Assembly (NCBI RefSeq): GCF_026932795.1
Contig: NZ_JADPVH010000024.1
Location: 1 to 56,974 of the forward strand
Length of the DNA: 56,974 nucleotides
Reading direction: 5' to 3'
From: Paenarthrobacter sp. Z7-10
Lineage (GTDB): Bacteria > Actinomycetota > Actinomycetes > Actinomycetales > Micrococcaceae
The notes under the pieces are model-generated. The model was not told where the DNA came from and searched no databases. It saw only the letters and a list, made by a program, of their open reading frames with translations. Positions 1 to 9,481 of the stretch are shown in pieces; within the stretch, counting starts at the first letter, position 1; every line of letters begins with the position of its first letter. The position numbers and the translations under genes are program-made.

Positions 1-272
1 CGGACGTGACCTGACCGGGAAACCCGACCCTTGCGTAAAAGACGAACCCTTCCCCAAAAACGATGAACTACTTACTGCTGCTGATTCCATGGGTGCTGCA
101 ACTCCCGATTAGTCGGGGGTGTTGCAACGTTCGCTAGAACTCGCCCAGGACATCGTTCTGCGCATCGATCACCCGCTTCAGTGAACACATTGGATGAGGC
201 ATCTGTGGACGGGCACACGGGACAGCAACGGCCCTGCGCAGCTTTGTCGGTACCCCATGGGATGGTTTTGAT
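1..272. other. Left-edge stretch without a recognisable gene
   Basis: No convincing coding region is seen before rmuC. An imperfect inverted repeat lies at 97-126 (arms TGCAAC-TCCCGA and TCGGGGGTGTTGCA around TTAG) and could be the terminator of a gene left of the window. The rest presumably holds the rmuC promoter, but I see no clear -35/-10 pair. Confidence 0.4.
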
Positions 273-1505
273 ATGAACGGAATTACAATCTTGCTGGCTT
301 TGTTGATGCTTCTCATCGGTCTCGTGGCCGGGGCGGCCGCCGCGGCGCATTTTTTCCGGCGTCGGGTGTCGGCTGCGGAGGGCGACTTCGACAACGTCAG
401 CTCCCGCTTGGCCGAGGTCTCCGCGCAGCTGGCCGGTGCGGACGCCGAACGCCGGCTGCTGAGCGCGCAGAATCGGCAGCTGGATGAACGGCAGTCCACT
501 GACGCGTCCGTCCTGCAGGCGCTGGGACCGGTTGCTCAGAAGCTCTCCGACGTCCAACGGCAGGTGGCACTGCTGGAGCGGGACCGGGTCGAGCAATACG
601 GGCAGTTGGCTCAGCAGCTCCGCGACGCGAAGGATGCCGATGCCGCGCTGTTGCTGACCACCCGGTCCCTGGACTCTGCCCTGCGGTCCAACAGCGCACG
701 GGGCAAATGGGGCGAGGTTCAATTGCGGCGGGTGGTGGAAGCCGCAGGAATGCTGGCCCACGTGGACTTCAGCGAACAGGTCCACAGCGTGACCGCGGAC
801 GGCGCCAATCGTCCGGACATGGTGGTTCGACTTCCCGGAAACAAGGAGCTGGTGCTGGATGCAAAGGTGCCGTTGACGGCGTACCTGCAGGCGCATTCCG
901 CGGCGCCAGGCAATGACGAGGCCGCCGGCACCGCCGCCGGTGCACCGGACAACGGCGAACTGCTGGCCCGGCACGCCAAGGCGCTGAAGTCACATGTGGA
1001 CGCGCTGGCCGCAAAGAAATACTGGGAATCCGCGGCCAACAGCCCGGAACTGGTAATCTGCTTCGTTCCCGTGGAGTCGATTCTCTCGGCCGCTTTGCAG
1101 ACGGACCCAGCCCTGCTGGACTACGCCATGGCCCACAATGTGGTGCTGGCGTCGCCCATCAGTCTGCTGGCGATCCTTAAGGCGGTAGCCTTCAGCTGGC
1201 GTCAGGACGTCCTGACCGAAAGCGCCAAAGAGCTATTTGAGCTGTCCACCCAGCTGTACGCGCGGCTGGGCACGCTGGGAGACAACGTGGGCAAGCTTGG
1301 ATCGTCGCTCAAATCATCAGTGGACCGTTACAACGCGCTGGTCGGAACGCTGGAAGCACGGGTCCTGCCCACCGCCCGCAAGCTCAACGGCTTGGATCCG
1401 GAAGCCCTCTCCACACCCTCCCAGGTCGATGTGGCTCCCCGGTCCCTGGCCGCTCCAGAGTTAATCTCGGGGCGCCGTGACGGTTCAGGCTTGGAGGCGG
1501 TCTGA
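273..1505 (+). CDS. rmuC: DNA recombination protein RmuC
   Basis: 410 aa. A membrane anchor at about residues 4-22 (ILLALLMLLIGLVAG) is followed by a coiled-coil-like stretch to about residue 130 and then the RmuC domain. In that domain GKWGE, RPDMVV and VLDAKVPL are visible; the PD...DAK pattern fits the PD-(D/E)XK nuclease fold of the family. RmuC limits rearrangement between inverted repeats; the biochemistry is poorly known. Length is normal. It is convergent with ispH, the stop codons being 13 bp apart. The ATG at 273 has only a weak ribosome binding site, so a few codons at the N-terminus are uncertain. Confidence 0.92.
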   Translation: MNGITILLALLMLLIGLVAGAAAAAHFFRRRVSAAEGDFDNVSSRLAEVSAQLAGADAERRLLSAQNRQLDERQSTDASVLQALGPVAQKLSDVQRQVALLERDRVEQYGQLAQQLRDAKDADAALLLTTRSLDSALRSNSARGKWGEVQLRRVVEAAGMLAHVDFSEQVHSVTADGANRPDMVVRLPGNKELVLDAKVPLTAYLQAHSAAPGNDEAAGTAAGAPDNGELLARHAKALKSHVDALAAKKYWESAANSPELVICFVPVESILSAALQTDPALLDYAMAHNVVLASPISLLAILKAVAFSWRQDVLTESAKELFELSTQLYARLGTLGDNVGKLGSSLKSSVDRYNALVGTLEARVLPTARKLNGLDPEALSTPSQVDVAPRSLAAPELISGRRDGSGLEAV

Positions 1506-1518
1506 GCCGATTCGGCGG

Positions 1519-2604
1519 TCAGGAAGTGGGGCGGCTTCCCCGACCGCCCAGGGAGCGGCTGGAGTCACCAGCTTTCTTGAGCGTTGCCCGCAGTTCCTTG
1601 GGCAGCGAAAAGAGCAAATCCTCTTCGGCCGTGACAACCTCCTCGACGTCCGCATAGCCATAATCGGACAGAAGCCGGAGGACATCCTTGACCAGCACCT
1701 CCGGCACGGAGGCACCGCTGGTCACGCCGACCGTTGCCGCTCCTTCAAACCAGGCCTCGTCAATCTCGTTGGCGTAGTCAACCCGGTAGGAGGCTTTGGC
1801 CCCGTATTCCAGCGCAACCTCCACCAGCCGAACCGAATTTGAGGAATTGGCAGATCCAACTACGATCACCAGGTCCGCGTCGGGCGCTATCTTTTTGATG
1901 GCCACCTGCCGATTCGTGGTGGCGTAGCAGATATCATCGCTCGGCGGATCCTGGAGCGTTGGAAATCGCTCTTTGAGCAGCCGGACCGTTTCCATCGTCT
2001 CGTCCACGCTTAGTGTGGTCTGCGAAAGCCAGATCAACTTGTCCGGGTCGCGGACCTGCACCTTACCAACCTCATGCGGACCATTGACGATCTGGATGTG
2101 CTCCGGAGCCTCCCCCGCCGTTCCTTCAACTTCTTCATGCCCATCGTGTCCGATCAGCAGGATGTCAAAGTCGTCCTTGGCGAAGCGAACGGCCTCCCGG
2201 TGCACCTTAGTCACCAGCGGACAGGTGGCGTCGATGGTGCGCAGCCCGCGGTCCACAGCCGACGCGATGACGGCAGGCGAGACGCCATGGGCGGAGAAGA
2301 CGACCAGCGCCCCTTCCGGAACCTCGTCATTCTCCTCGACAAAGATGGCACCCTTGGCCTCCAGCGAGCTGACCACGTGAACGTTGTGCACAATCTGCTT
2401 GCGAACATAAACCGGTGGCCCGTAGTGCTCCAGCGCTTTCTCCACGGCAATGACGGCACGGTCCACTCCCGCACAGTAACCGCGGGGGGCGGCGAGCAGG
2501 ACCTTCCGGGAACCCGGGACCGGTGCCGCGGCTGCTACCTCCTGGGGCGTCCGGCGTTTGCGCGGGACGGTAGGCATAGGTATGGAAACGGCAGTGCTGG
2601 TCAT
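1519..2604 (-). CDS. ispH: 4-hydroxy-3-methylbut-2-enyl diphosphate reductase (IspH/LytB)
   Basis: 361 aa. Last step of the MEP pathway: reduces HMBPP to IPP and DMAPP using a 4Fe-4S cluster. The three cluster cysteines are in place: Cys44 (RGYCAGV), Cys128 ([10 protein letters not shown]) and Cys226 (ICYATTNRQ). Active-site histidines are in IVHNVH, SAHGVSP and IGHDGHEE. A basic N-terminal extension of about 30 residues precedes the catalytic core, and the C-terminus ends in a Ser/Arg tail. The ATG at 2604 is the only good start. xseA lies divergently further right with the frameshifted membrane gene between them. Confidence 0.97.
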   Translation of the reverse strand: MTSTAVSIPMPTVPRKRRTPQEVAAAAPVPGSRKVLLAAPRGYCAGVDRAVIAVEKALEHYGPPVYVRKQIVHNVHVVSSLEAKGAIFVEENDEVPEGALVVFSAHGVSPAVIASAVDRGLRTIDATCPLVTKVHREAVRFAKDDFDILLIGHDGHEEVEGTAGEAPEHIQIVNGPHEVGKVQVRDPDKLIWLSQTTLSVDETMETVRLLKERFPTLQDPPSDDICYATTNRQVAIKKIAPDADLVIVVGSANSSNSVRLVEVALEYGAKASYRVDYANEIDEAWFEGAATVGVTSGASVPEVLVKDVLRLLSDYGYADVEEVVTAEEDLLFSLPKELRATLKKAGDSSRSLGGRGSRPTS

Positions 2605-2665
2605 GAGTCCATCCTACGGGCTGGCCTGCTGGGTCGGCCGGGATTGACGGGCTGCAGAGCCATCT

Positions 2666-3489
2666 TCAGCTGCGGGCGAAGGCCCGGCCCAAGGCACCGA
2701 CAACAATCAGCAGGCCGGCGGCCAGCAGTGAATATATTATCCAGGCACCGAAGCCATCGGTCAGGATGGCGGCGAATCGTTCCAGGAAAAGCATGGCCAG
2801 TGGATTGCCACCCAGCCGGAGCGCAATCGTTGACCCACCCCATCGACCGCCAGTTTCCATAATCCGCAGGTAACAGCCAATCCAAGGCCGAAGAGCAGCA
2901 CGGTCGTGGAACGCCGCCGTGCAATAACGAGGGCGAACAGCAGTGCAAGTGCCGCCGCAACGGCCAGCCCGTACCCGAGCGGGGCAACCATCGCAAGTCG
3001 GGACACTGCTGCCGGCGGCACCGAGCGCCCAAGGCTGATAGGTACCTGTGGCGGCACCAACACCGCGGAGGCCAGTCCGGCCGGTACTTTCGCGGCCAGG
3101 AGCTGGAGCATGGGGGCGATGTCCAAAGTCAGACCGGCGGCCCCGCCGGCCGGACCGTCGTCGCCGAAGCTCAAGGCGTGACTGCGGCGCAGCGTCTCGG
3201 TCCATGCCTGTGGATAGCCGGGATCTGCTGTGATGGACCCAGCCGCAGATTCGATGGCAGGTTGAATCAAGGTGCGCAATCGGTCATCGATCTTCAGCTG
3301 CGAGGTCACCAGCTCGGACACACCGTTGGCGAGCGCGCTCTGGAAGGCACGATCGGAGCCAAGCGGCGACATCGTGGACACAAAGCCCTGCTCGCGGACA
3401 ATGTGGGTCTCCGCCCAGATGCAGGGAACGGCAACGGCGGTCAGCAGCAGCGACAAAAGCACCAAAGCCGCCGCGAAAAAGCTGCGCAC
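2666..3489 (-). pseudogene. Multi-TM membrane protein gene, frameshifted
   Basis: Two overlapping reading frames join into one protein of about 274 aa. The first frame starts at a GTG (3489) with AAGGAG just upstream and begins with a signal-anchor (residues 4-23). It then has an extracellular-looking domain and two TM helices, ending with GLAVTCGLWKLAVDGVG. The second frame continues as STIALRLGGNPLAMLFLERF and a final TM helix (YSLLAAGLLIVVGALGRAF). The break lies in a C-rich run at about 2834-2841, where one base appears to be missing. The family is not recognised; a conserved actinobacterial membrane protein is likely. A sequencing error is as likely as a real mutation. Confidence 0.65.
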
Positions 3490-3753
3490 TCATCTCCTTC
3501 AGCCAGCCAGCACGATGGCACAACTGTATCTGGGATGGGTGCTGCGTCTGTAATGGCATGCCTGTCCTATCGAAGCTGTGCACAGGACCGGAATCTGTCG
3601 GTGACCCGTGGGATCATGTGATTAAGTTGGAATCGTCTGCCGAGCCTTTCGTCGCGGGATTCTTTCGAGTGGCGGGGCCTTTCGTTGAGAGGCTGTGCGT
3701 CGGCGAGTTGTTCATTGGCAGCGGATTAAGCGAATTGGATCGGGAGGTCGAAA

Positions 3754-5094
3754 GTGGAGGTGTCGAAAGTGGATGTACTGACTGCGACCAACGATGGCAC
3801 CGATTACTCCAGCCGCTCTTTGCTGGCCGAAGCACACGCCCGGCCGACCCTTCCGGCCACAGCAGCCGAGACCAGCGCCGAAAATCCCTGGCCTCTCCAT
3901 GTGCTCTCGGAGAAACTCAAGGCGCACATTGAACGGGCCCCGGCCGCATGGGTTGAAGGCCAAATCATCGAATTGAACCGACGGGCCAGCGTCTGTTACG
4001 TCACCCTGCGGGACGTCGACGCCGAAGTATCGCTCAGTGTCAGCGTCTGGGGGTCAGTGCTCGATGCCATGTCCGTCCCACTTGAGCGCGGAACGCGCGT
4101 CGTGGCCCAGTTGCGGCCCGATTTCTGGCTCAAAACCGGTCGGCTTTCGATGCAAAGCCGGGATATCCGCCCGGTGGGGTTGGGCGACCTGCTCGCCCGG
4201 ATCGAACTGCTCCGACAGTCCTTGGCTGCGGAGGGTCTCTTTGCCGCGGACCGCAAGAAAAGCCTGCCGCTGCTGCCGCATCGCATCGGGCTAATCACGG
4301 GGCGCAACTCGGATGCGATGAAAGACGTCATCCGCAACGCCTCACTGCGCTGGCCAGCCGTTCAGTTCGAAGTCCGCGAGGTCGCCGTCCAAGGTGTGAG
4401 CGCGGTGGCCCAGCTGACGGCCGCCCTGGCCGACTTGGACGCGGTACCGGAAGTGGACGTCATAGTCATTGCCCGCGGCGGCGGATCCATGGAGGATCTG
4501 CTGCCGTTCAGCTCCGAGAAACTGATCCGGGCGGTGTCGGCGGCTAAGACGGCGGTGGTCAGCGCCATCGGTCACGAAGCCGACCGCCCGCTTCTGGATG
4601 AGGTGGCGGATCTGCGGGCTTCGACGCCGACGGACGCAGCCAAGCGGATCGTACCCGACGTCGTCGAGGAGTTGGCAAGAGTGCACCACGCCAGGGGCCA
4701 GCTCAATAGGCGGGTCGGTTCGCTGGTGGAGCGGGAGGTGGAACGTCTGCAGCAATTGCGGACCCGGCCGGTGCTCGCAAATCCGGAGGGTATGGTGATC
4801 GTCCGAAGCGAAGATATCGGCAGACTGCTGCGCCGTGGGCATTCGACCATGGATACGGCCTTGGCCCGACACGCGGACCGGATCTCGCACCTGCGTGCGC
4901 AGGTTCGCGCCCTGTCGCCGCAGAAAACCCTGGACCGGGGATACGCGGTGGTGCAGCGGCAGAACGGAGCGGTGGTTCGGGCCCCGGAGGAGGCTCCAGC
5001 CGGGACGGCGCTTAGGATCCGTGTTGCTGCTGGAGAGTTCGCGGCCACATCATCTAAAGCTCCACACCCTGAGATCAATTCCGCCGGCGGATAA
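3754..5094 (+). CDS. xseA: Exodeoxyribonuclease VII large subunit
   Basis: 446 aa. Catalytic subunit of exonuclease VII, which degrades single-stranded DNA in both directions. An OB-fold region at about residues 45-140 (WVEGQIIELNRR, CYVTLRD) precedes the catalytic domain with GLITGRNSDAMKDVI, VIVIARGGGSMEDLLPF and AIGHEADRPLLD, all diagnostic. A coiled-coil stretch follows and the C-terminal LDRGYAVV motif is present. The start is a GTG at 3754; a GTG at 3769 is possible and no ATG lies nearby. xseB follows after 24 bp, an ordinary operon. Confidence 0.95.
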   Translation: MEVSKVDVLTATNDGTDYSSRSLLAEAHARPTLPATAAETSAENPWPLHVLSEKLKAHIERAPAAWVEGQIIELNRRASVCYVTLRDVDAEVSLSVSVWGSVLDAMSVPLERGTRVVAQLRPDFWLKTGRLSMQSRDIRPVGLGDLLARIELLRQSLAAEGLFAADRKKSLPLLPHRIGLITGRNSDAMKDVIRNASLRWPAVQFEVREVAVQGVSAVAQLTAALADLDAVPEVDVIVIARGGGSMEDLLPFSSEKLIRAVSAAKTAVVSAIGHEADRPLLDEVADLRASTPTDAAKRIVPDVVEELARVHHARGQLNRRVGSLVEREVERLQQLRTRPVLANPEGMVIVRSEDIGRLLRRGHSTMDTALARHADRISHLRAQVRALSPQKTLDRGYAVVQRQNGAVVRAPEEAPAGTALRIRVAAGEFAATSSKAPHPEINSAGG

Positions 5095-5118
5095 CCGGAC
5101 ACCCCCGAACGGAGAAAC

Positions 5119-5370
5119 ATGGACAACGAATCGGCCCAAGCTCAGAACCTGGACACGACGGCGCTGAACTACGAACAGGCCCGCGAGGAGCTTGTTTCTG
5201 TGGTCAGCAAGTTGGAGGCCGGAGGTGCATCGCTGGAAGAATCATTGGCCCTCTGGGAACGCGGCGAGGCCTTGGCCAAACGCTGCGAGGAATGGTTGGA
5301 AGGCGCCAAGGCACGGCTGGCAAAAGCCCGCGCCGATGTCGATGCATCCGGTGACCCTTCCGGGACATAA
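5119..5370 (+). CDS. xseB: Exodeoxyribonuclease VII small subunit
   Basis: 83 aa, the usual size. It is a small helical protein that binds the XseA coiled coil. The core runs from [10 protein letters not shown] through [21 protein letters not shown], the signature of the family, to a coiled helix ending near [12 protein letters not shown]. The ATG at 5119 has GGAGA five bases upstream. Translated from the same message as xseA. Confidence 0.95.
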   Translation: MDNESAQAQNLDTTALNYEQAREELVSVVSKLEAGGASLEESLALWERGEALAKRCEEWLEGAKARLAKARADVDASGDPSGT

Positions 5371-5377
5371 CGGTCCC

Positions 5378-5395
5378 GGCGGGCGCGAGCCCGCC
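5378..5395. terminator. Hairpin between convergent xseB and ppk2
   Basis: A perfect 7-bp GC stem (GGCGGGC/GCCCGCC) closes a GCGA tetraloop 8 bp after the xseB stop. No T-run follows, so intrinsic termination is only probable. A competing CCGGGAC/GTCCCGG stem overlaps it. Confidence 0.45.
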
Positions 5396-5465
5396 TGTCC
5401 GGGCCTGACGCCCAGCGGCGCCCGAACCCGGCCCTCCGGGTCCAACGCACAGTAGCAGGGCTGGC

Positions 5466-6320
5466 TCAGGTAGCGGCCAGCTTGCGGCATTCCTCAGCCG
5501 GGTCGAAATCGCCCGCGGGCCAGTGCAGTCCCATTCCTTCAAGGGCCTGGATCAGGATTTCCTGCACGGCCAGCCGGGCGTACCACTTCTTGTCGGCTGG
5601 GACCACGTACCACGGAGCGGCCTCCGTGCTGGTGCGTTCCAGGGCAACCTGGTAGGCCTCCATATACTCCGGCCAGCAGGCGCGCTCCACCAGATCGGAG
5701 CTGGCATACTTCCAATGCTTTGCCGGATTGTCCAGCCTTGCCAGCAGGCGTTGCTTCTGCGTATCCGGACTGATGTTGAGCATTACCTTAACTACTTTGG
5801 TGCCTTGCGCAGCCAGTTCGGCCTCAAAAGCGTTGATTGCATCGTAGCGGCCGTCCAATTCCTCCGTCGGCGCCGTCGCATGGACCCGCTGGATCAAAAC
5901 ATCCTCGTAGTGGGACCTGTCAAAGACGCCAAGCATTCCCGGCCGCGGGGCTTCCCTGCGGACCCGCCAGAGAAAATCATGGCTGCGCTCGGCTTTCGTT
6001 GGGGCTTTGAAGGCCTTCAACTGGACACCCTGAGGATCCACTGAGCCGACCACATGGCTGATCACGCCGCCCTTGCCTGCCGTATCCATGGCCTGCAGCA
6101 CCAGCAGGACGGAGGCGGTGCCACCGAATTTGGCTTGTGCAAAGAGTTTCTCCTGAAGCTCCGCAAGCGTTTGCGCCCGCAGCGCAAGGACCGTGGCAGA
6201 ATCCCGCTTCCGGCCGTCGAATCCCGGAGCAGCATCGGTATCCTGCGCGCTTAACTGAAAGCCCTCGCCAACCCGGAGCAGCTTTGAGGGGTTCTTTCGA
6301 AATCCCGTTTTCCCAGCCAT
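5466..6320 (-). CDS. ppk2: PPK2-family polyphosphate kinase
   Basis: 284 aa. Uses polyphosphate to phosphorylate nucleotides; whether it acts on AMP or on nucleoside diphosphates is not decidable from sequence. Seen: the P-loop-like AMDTAGKGGVISHV, FDRSHYEDVLIQRVH (the Walker-B region of the family), a lid with KQRLLARLDNPAKHWKY, and APWYVVPADKKWYARL near the C-terminus. This is the single-domain form. It stands alone: convergent with xseB and following the aminotransferase gene after 85 bp on the same strand. Confidence 0.9.
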   Translation of the reverse strand: MAGKTGFRKNPSKLLRVGEGFQLSAQDTDAAPGFDGRKRDSATVLALRAQTLAELQEKLFAQAKFGGTASVLLVLQAMDTAGKGGVISHVVGSVDPQGVQLKAFKAPTKAERSHDFLWRVRREAPRPGMLGVFDRSHYEDVLIQRVHATAPTEELDGRYDAINAFEAELAAQGTKVVKVMLNISPDTQKQRLLARLDNPAKHWKYASSDLVERACWPEYMEAYQVALERTSTEAAPWYVVPADKKWYARLAVQEILIQALEGMGLHWPAGDFDPAEECRKLAAT

Positions 6321-6405
6321 ATTCCACGCCTTCCTGCTGTCTCAGTGTGCGAAAAGCCCGTCTCAGCGAAGCATCACGTCTTTTTACCGTACCGCCGGAG
6401 ACTGC

Positions 6406-7623
6406 TCAGGGTCGGTAATGGCCCAGGAACTCCGCTATTCGGCCAATCGCCTCTTCCAGGTCCTTGACGTTAGGCAGGGTCACCAGGCGGAAGTGGTCGG
6501 GCCGGATCCAGTTAAAAGCGCTGCCATGCGAAATCAGGATTTTTTGCTCCTTCAGCAGGTCCAGCGCAAACTTCTCATCATCTTGGATCGGATAGACCTC
6601 CGGATCCAGCTTGGGAAAGAGATACAGAGCCCCGCGTGCCTGCTGGACGCTCACGCCCGGAATAGCAGTGAGCAGGTTGAAGGCAACATCGCGCTGCTCG
6701 CGAAGGCGGCCGCCCGGCAGGATCAGGTCTTTGATGCTTTGGTGACCGCCCAAAGCGGTCTGGATCGCATGCTGGCCCGGAACGTTTGCGCACAACCGCA
6801 TATTGGCCAGCAGGTTGATTCCTTCAAGGTAATCGGCAGCCTGTCCCTTGGGACCGGAGATGGCCAACCAGCCGGAACGGTAGCCGCAGATCCGGTACGC
6901 CTTGGACAGGCCGCTGAATGTCATGCACAGAACATCGTCGCCGGTGATGCTGGCCGTGTTGACGTGCACCGCATCCTCATACAGAATCTTCTCGTAAATT
7001 TCATCGGAGAAGACCACCAGACCGTGCTTCCGGGCCAAGTCCACCATCCCCGTGACGATGTGGCGCGGATACACGGCACCGGTGGGATTGTTCGGGTTGA
7101 TGATGACCAGTCCCTTGGTGTTCGGCGTGATCTTCGCCGCCAGGTCCTCCAGATCCGGCCACCAGCCATTATCCTCATCGCAGAGGTAATGCACCGGTCG
7201 GCCGCCGGCCAGGCTCACCGAGGCGGTCCACAGCGGATAGTCCGGTGTGGGGACCAGAATTTCGTCACCGTTGTTCAGCAGGGCCATCAGTGAGAGCGTG
7301 ATCAGTTCGCTGACCCCGTTACCAAGGTAGACGTCGTCGACATGGATGTTGTTGATGCCCTGCGTCTGGTAGTACTGCACGACGGCGGTGCGCGCGGAGA
7401 AGATCCCGCGCGAGTCACTGTACCCCTGAGCATGCGGCAGGTGCCGGATCATGTCCACCAGAATGGCGTCCGGCGCTTCGAAGCCGAACGGGGCAGGATT
7501 GCCGATGTTGAGCTTGAGGATCCGGTGCCCCTCGGCCTCCATCCGCTGCGCATGCTGGAGCAGCGGCCCGCGGATGTCGTAGAGGACGTTGTGCAGCTTG
7601 GTGGATTGCTTGTACTCGGCCAT
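6406..7623 (-). CDS. alaA: Class I/II pyridoxal-phosphate aminotransferase (alanine transaminase type)
   Basis: 405 aa. The fold-type I motifs are complete: NPNNPTGAVYP, a Y-x-K-I-L region (DEIYEKILY) and the PLP lysine in SGLSKAYRICGYRSGW. The pattern FSGLSKAYRICGYR with an N-terminal LHNVLYDIRGP fits the AlaA/YfbQ group, which makes alanine from pyruvate and glutamate. The start ATG at 7623 follows an A/T-rich stretch (CAAATATGGGTGA) without a good ribosome binding site, so translation may start close to the mRNA end. Substrate is inferred from family only. Confidence 0.88.
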   Translation of the reverse strand: MAEYKQSTKLHNVLYDIRGPLLQHAQRMEAEGHRILKLNIGNPAPFGFEAPDAILVDMIRHLPHAQGYSDSRGIFSARTAVVQYYQTQGINNIHVDDVYLGNGVSELITLSLMALLNNGDEILVPTPDYPLWTASVSLAGGRPVHYLCDEDNGWWPDLEDLAAKITPNTKGLVIINPNNPTGAVYPRHIVTGMVDLARKHGLVVFSDEIYEKILYEDAVHVNTASITGDDVLCMTFSGLSKAYRICGYRSGWLAISGPKGQAADYLEGINLLANMRLCANVPGQHAIQTALGGHQSIKDLILPGGRLREQRDVAFNLLTAIPGVSVQQARGALYLFPKLDPEVYPIQDDEKFALDLLKEQKILISHGSAFNWIRPDHFRLVTLPNVKDLEEAIGRIAEFLGHYRP

Positions 7624-7713
7624 TCACCCATATTTGCACAAGGCCGCGCTAATTCCGCGCGAACCCGGTGTATGACGGAGGGTCCAATACCGGAAAAGTG
7701 GACTTGAACGCCA

Positions 7714-7746
7714 AAGCCCCCGCGCCCCGAACGGGTGCAGGGGCTT
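7714..7746 (-). terminator. Terminator of the osmoprotectant transporter operon
   Basis: A 7-bp stem AAGCCCC/GGGGCTT begins 15 bp after the substrate-binding-protein stop. Read on the minus strand the stem ends in GGGGGCTTTGG, a short T-run. It lies between the operon end and the aminotransferase gene. Confidence 0.6.
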
Positions 7747-7760
7747 CGCCGAGCGGGTTC

Positions 7761-8714
7761 CTACTTCGTGATGCCCTTGTCCTTGAGCCACTGAGCGGCC
7801 GCATCTTTGGGGTTCATCTTCTGATTACCGCTGACCATGCGGTTGAGGCTGATCAGGTCATCGGTGGTGAGCTGCTTGGAAACATTGTTCAGCGCGGTCT
7901 TGATAGTGTCATTGACCCTGTCCGTCTTGACCAGCGGCAGGACCTGCTGAGCCAGCCAGTTGTTCTTCGGGTCCTCCAGCACCACCAGGTCATTGTCGGC
8001 GATGGCAGGGGTTGTCGTGAAGATGTCCGCCACCTGGACCTGATCATCGAGCAGGGCCTTGAGCGTCAGCGGTCCGCCGCCGTCCCCGATCGGGCTGAAG
8101 GTGGCCGGGACAAAGCCGTACTTGGCTTTCAGCCCGGGTAGGCCGTAGGGCCGCTCGCGGAACTCCGGCGGCGCGCCGAGGGTGATCTTATCCTCGACCT
8201 TCGCCAGGTCAGCGATGCTCTTCAGGCTGTACTTCTGTGCGGTGGCCTTGGTCACAACCATGGCGTCTTTATCCTGGGCGGAGGCGGCATCGAGGACGCT
8301 GAGCCCACTGGGAAGTTTCGACGGCAGCGCCTTCAGGATGCCCGCGGGGACCGTCACGGTGTTGGACTTATCCACGTAACCCAGCAGGTTGCCGCTGTAA
8401 TCGGGAACAATATCGACCGAGCCGTCCTGCACTGCCTTCAGGTAAATCTCGCGCGATCCAATGTTCAACTTGGTGGTCGCGGTGACACCTGCGGCGTTGA
8501 TCGCGCCGGCATAGATTTCCGCGATCGTCGCGCTCTCCGGGAAGTCAGCACTTCCGACGACGACGGAGCCGCCAGCGCCGCCGGAGGCGCCTGACGTTGA
8601 GGTGCTCAACGGGTTTCCGCCGCCACAGGCGCTGAGGGTCAGAGCCACGGAGATGCCGGCCGCCGCGCCGAGTACGGCCCGGCGTCCAATTAGCGGGCGC
8701 TTGTTCTGCGTCAT
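7761..8714 (-). CDS. Glycine betaine/osmoprotectant ABC transporter, substrate-binding lipoprotein
   Basis: 317 aa. A Sec lipoprotein signal ends in the lipobox LTLSAC, with Cys30 as lipid site, and is followed by a Gly/Ser spacer. The mature part is an OpuAC/ProX-type domain: GSADFPESATIAEIYAGAIN, SREIYLKAVQDGSVDIVPDYSGNL and DQVQVADIFTTTPAI are typical of quaternary-ammonium binders of the OpuC/OsmF type. The ligand (glycine betaine, carnitine or choline) is inferred. It is last in a four-gene operon and overlaps the preceding permease gene by 4 bp. Confidence 0.93.
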   Translation of the reverse strand: MTQNKRPLIGRRAVLGAAAGISVALTLSACGGGNPLSTSTSGASGGAGGSVVVGSADFPESATIAEIYAGAINAAGVTATTKLNIGSREIYLKAVQDGSVDIVPDYSGNLLGYVDKSNTVTVPAGILKALPSKLPSGLSVLDAASAQDKDAMVVTKATAQKYSLKSIADLAKVEDKITLGAPPEFRERPYGLPGLKAKYGFVPATFSPIGDGGGPLTLKALLDDQVQVADIFTTTPAIADNDLVVLEDPKNNWLAQQVLPLVKTDRVNDTIKTALNNVSKQLTTDDLISLNRMVSGNQKMNPKDAAAQWLKDKGITK

Positions 8715-9481
8715 GAGTTTTCTCCTTGTACGCCGGCTGTGATGGTGTCACGGCCGGTCAGCGAATTGCCCGGCAGGCGCCGGGGCTCTTTCAAGCCTGG
8801 TGATAATGCTAGTCTCTGCAGTCCTGCGAGCACGGAGTCGATGACAATGGCCAGGGCGGCAATGACAATGGCGCCGCCAAAGACCCTGCCGTAGTCACTA
8901 ACCGACAGTCCGTCGATCAGGTAGCGCCCCAATCCTCCGAGGTTGATGTAGGCCACCACCGCAACTGTGGCAACCACCTGAAGGACCGCGGCCCGGCAGC
9001 CACCGAAAATCACGGACAGACCATTGGGCACTTCTACCCGGAACAATATCTGCGGCTCGGTCATTCCCATACTCCGGGCCGCGTCCACGGTATCCCGGCT
9101 GACAGAGGAAATCCCCGCAAAAGTGCCCGCCAGGATGGGCGGGATGGCCAGCAGGACGAGCGCCCAGATCGGTGGCATCAGGCCGAGCCCGGCGAGAAGC
9201 ACGAACAGAGTCAGCACACCGAGTGTCGGCAGCGCCCGCAGTACACCGGCCAACGCGATGACGACGACGCGTCCCCGGCCGGTGTGCCCAACGTACAGGC
9301 CGATCGGGACGGCAATGACGACCGCGATCAACAGCGTCAATCCGCTGTAACCCAGATGCTCGACAACGCGCGCCGGGATCCCGTTGGCACCCTCCCAGTT
9401 TTCGGGATCGATCAGCCATTCAGAGCCCTGGATCAGCGGATTGTCCGACGTGTATCCCTGCGCGGTGGTGGCGGCCCTCAT
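8711..9481 (-). CDS. Osmoprotectant ABC transporter permease
   Basis: 256 aa. A BPD-transp-1 inner-membrane protein with about six TM helices. The EAA loop is visible near ISSVSRDTVDAARSMGMTEPQILFRVEVP, the contact site for the ATPase. An N-terminal segment of about 45 residues (IDPENWEGANGIPARVVEHL) precedes TM1, as in OpuCB/OpuCD proteins. It is the second permease of the heterodimer with the gene at 9478-10209, sharing 4 bp with each neighbour, so the three are translationally coupled. Confidence 0.92.
   Translation of the reverse strand: MRAATTAQGYTSDNPLIQGSEWLIDPENWEGANGIPARVVEHLGYSGLTLLIAVVIAVPIGLYVGHTGRGRVVVIALAGVLRALPTLGVLTLFVLLAGLGLMPPIWALVLLAIPPILAGTFAGISSVSRDTVDAARSMGMTEPQILFRVEVPNGLSVIFGGCRAAVLQVVATVAVVAYINLGGLGRYLIDGLSVSDYGRVFGGAIVIAALAIVIDSVLAGLQRLALSPGLKEPRRLPGNSLTGRDTITAGVQGENS

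Noticed and set aside
97-126. tRNA or other structured RNA at the left edge
   Set aside because: Only one imperfect hairpin; no cloverleaf arms or conserved tRNA positions.
72-974. Long minus-strand open frame (300 codons) across rmuC
   Set aside because: Fully antisense to a well-supported rmuC with no domain and no ribosome binding site; a GC-skew shadow.
2834-2841. Programmed -1 frameshift in the membrane protein gene
   Set aside because: No X-XXY-YYZ heptamer and no clear downstream pseudoknot; simple mutation or sequencing error is more likely.
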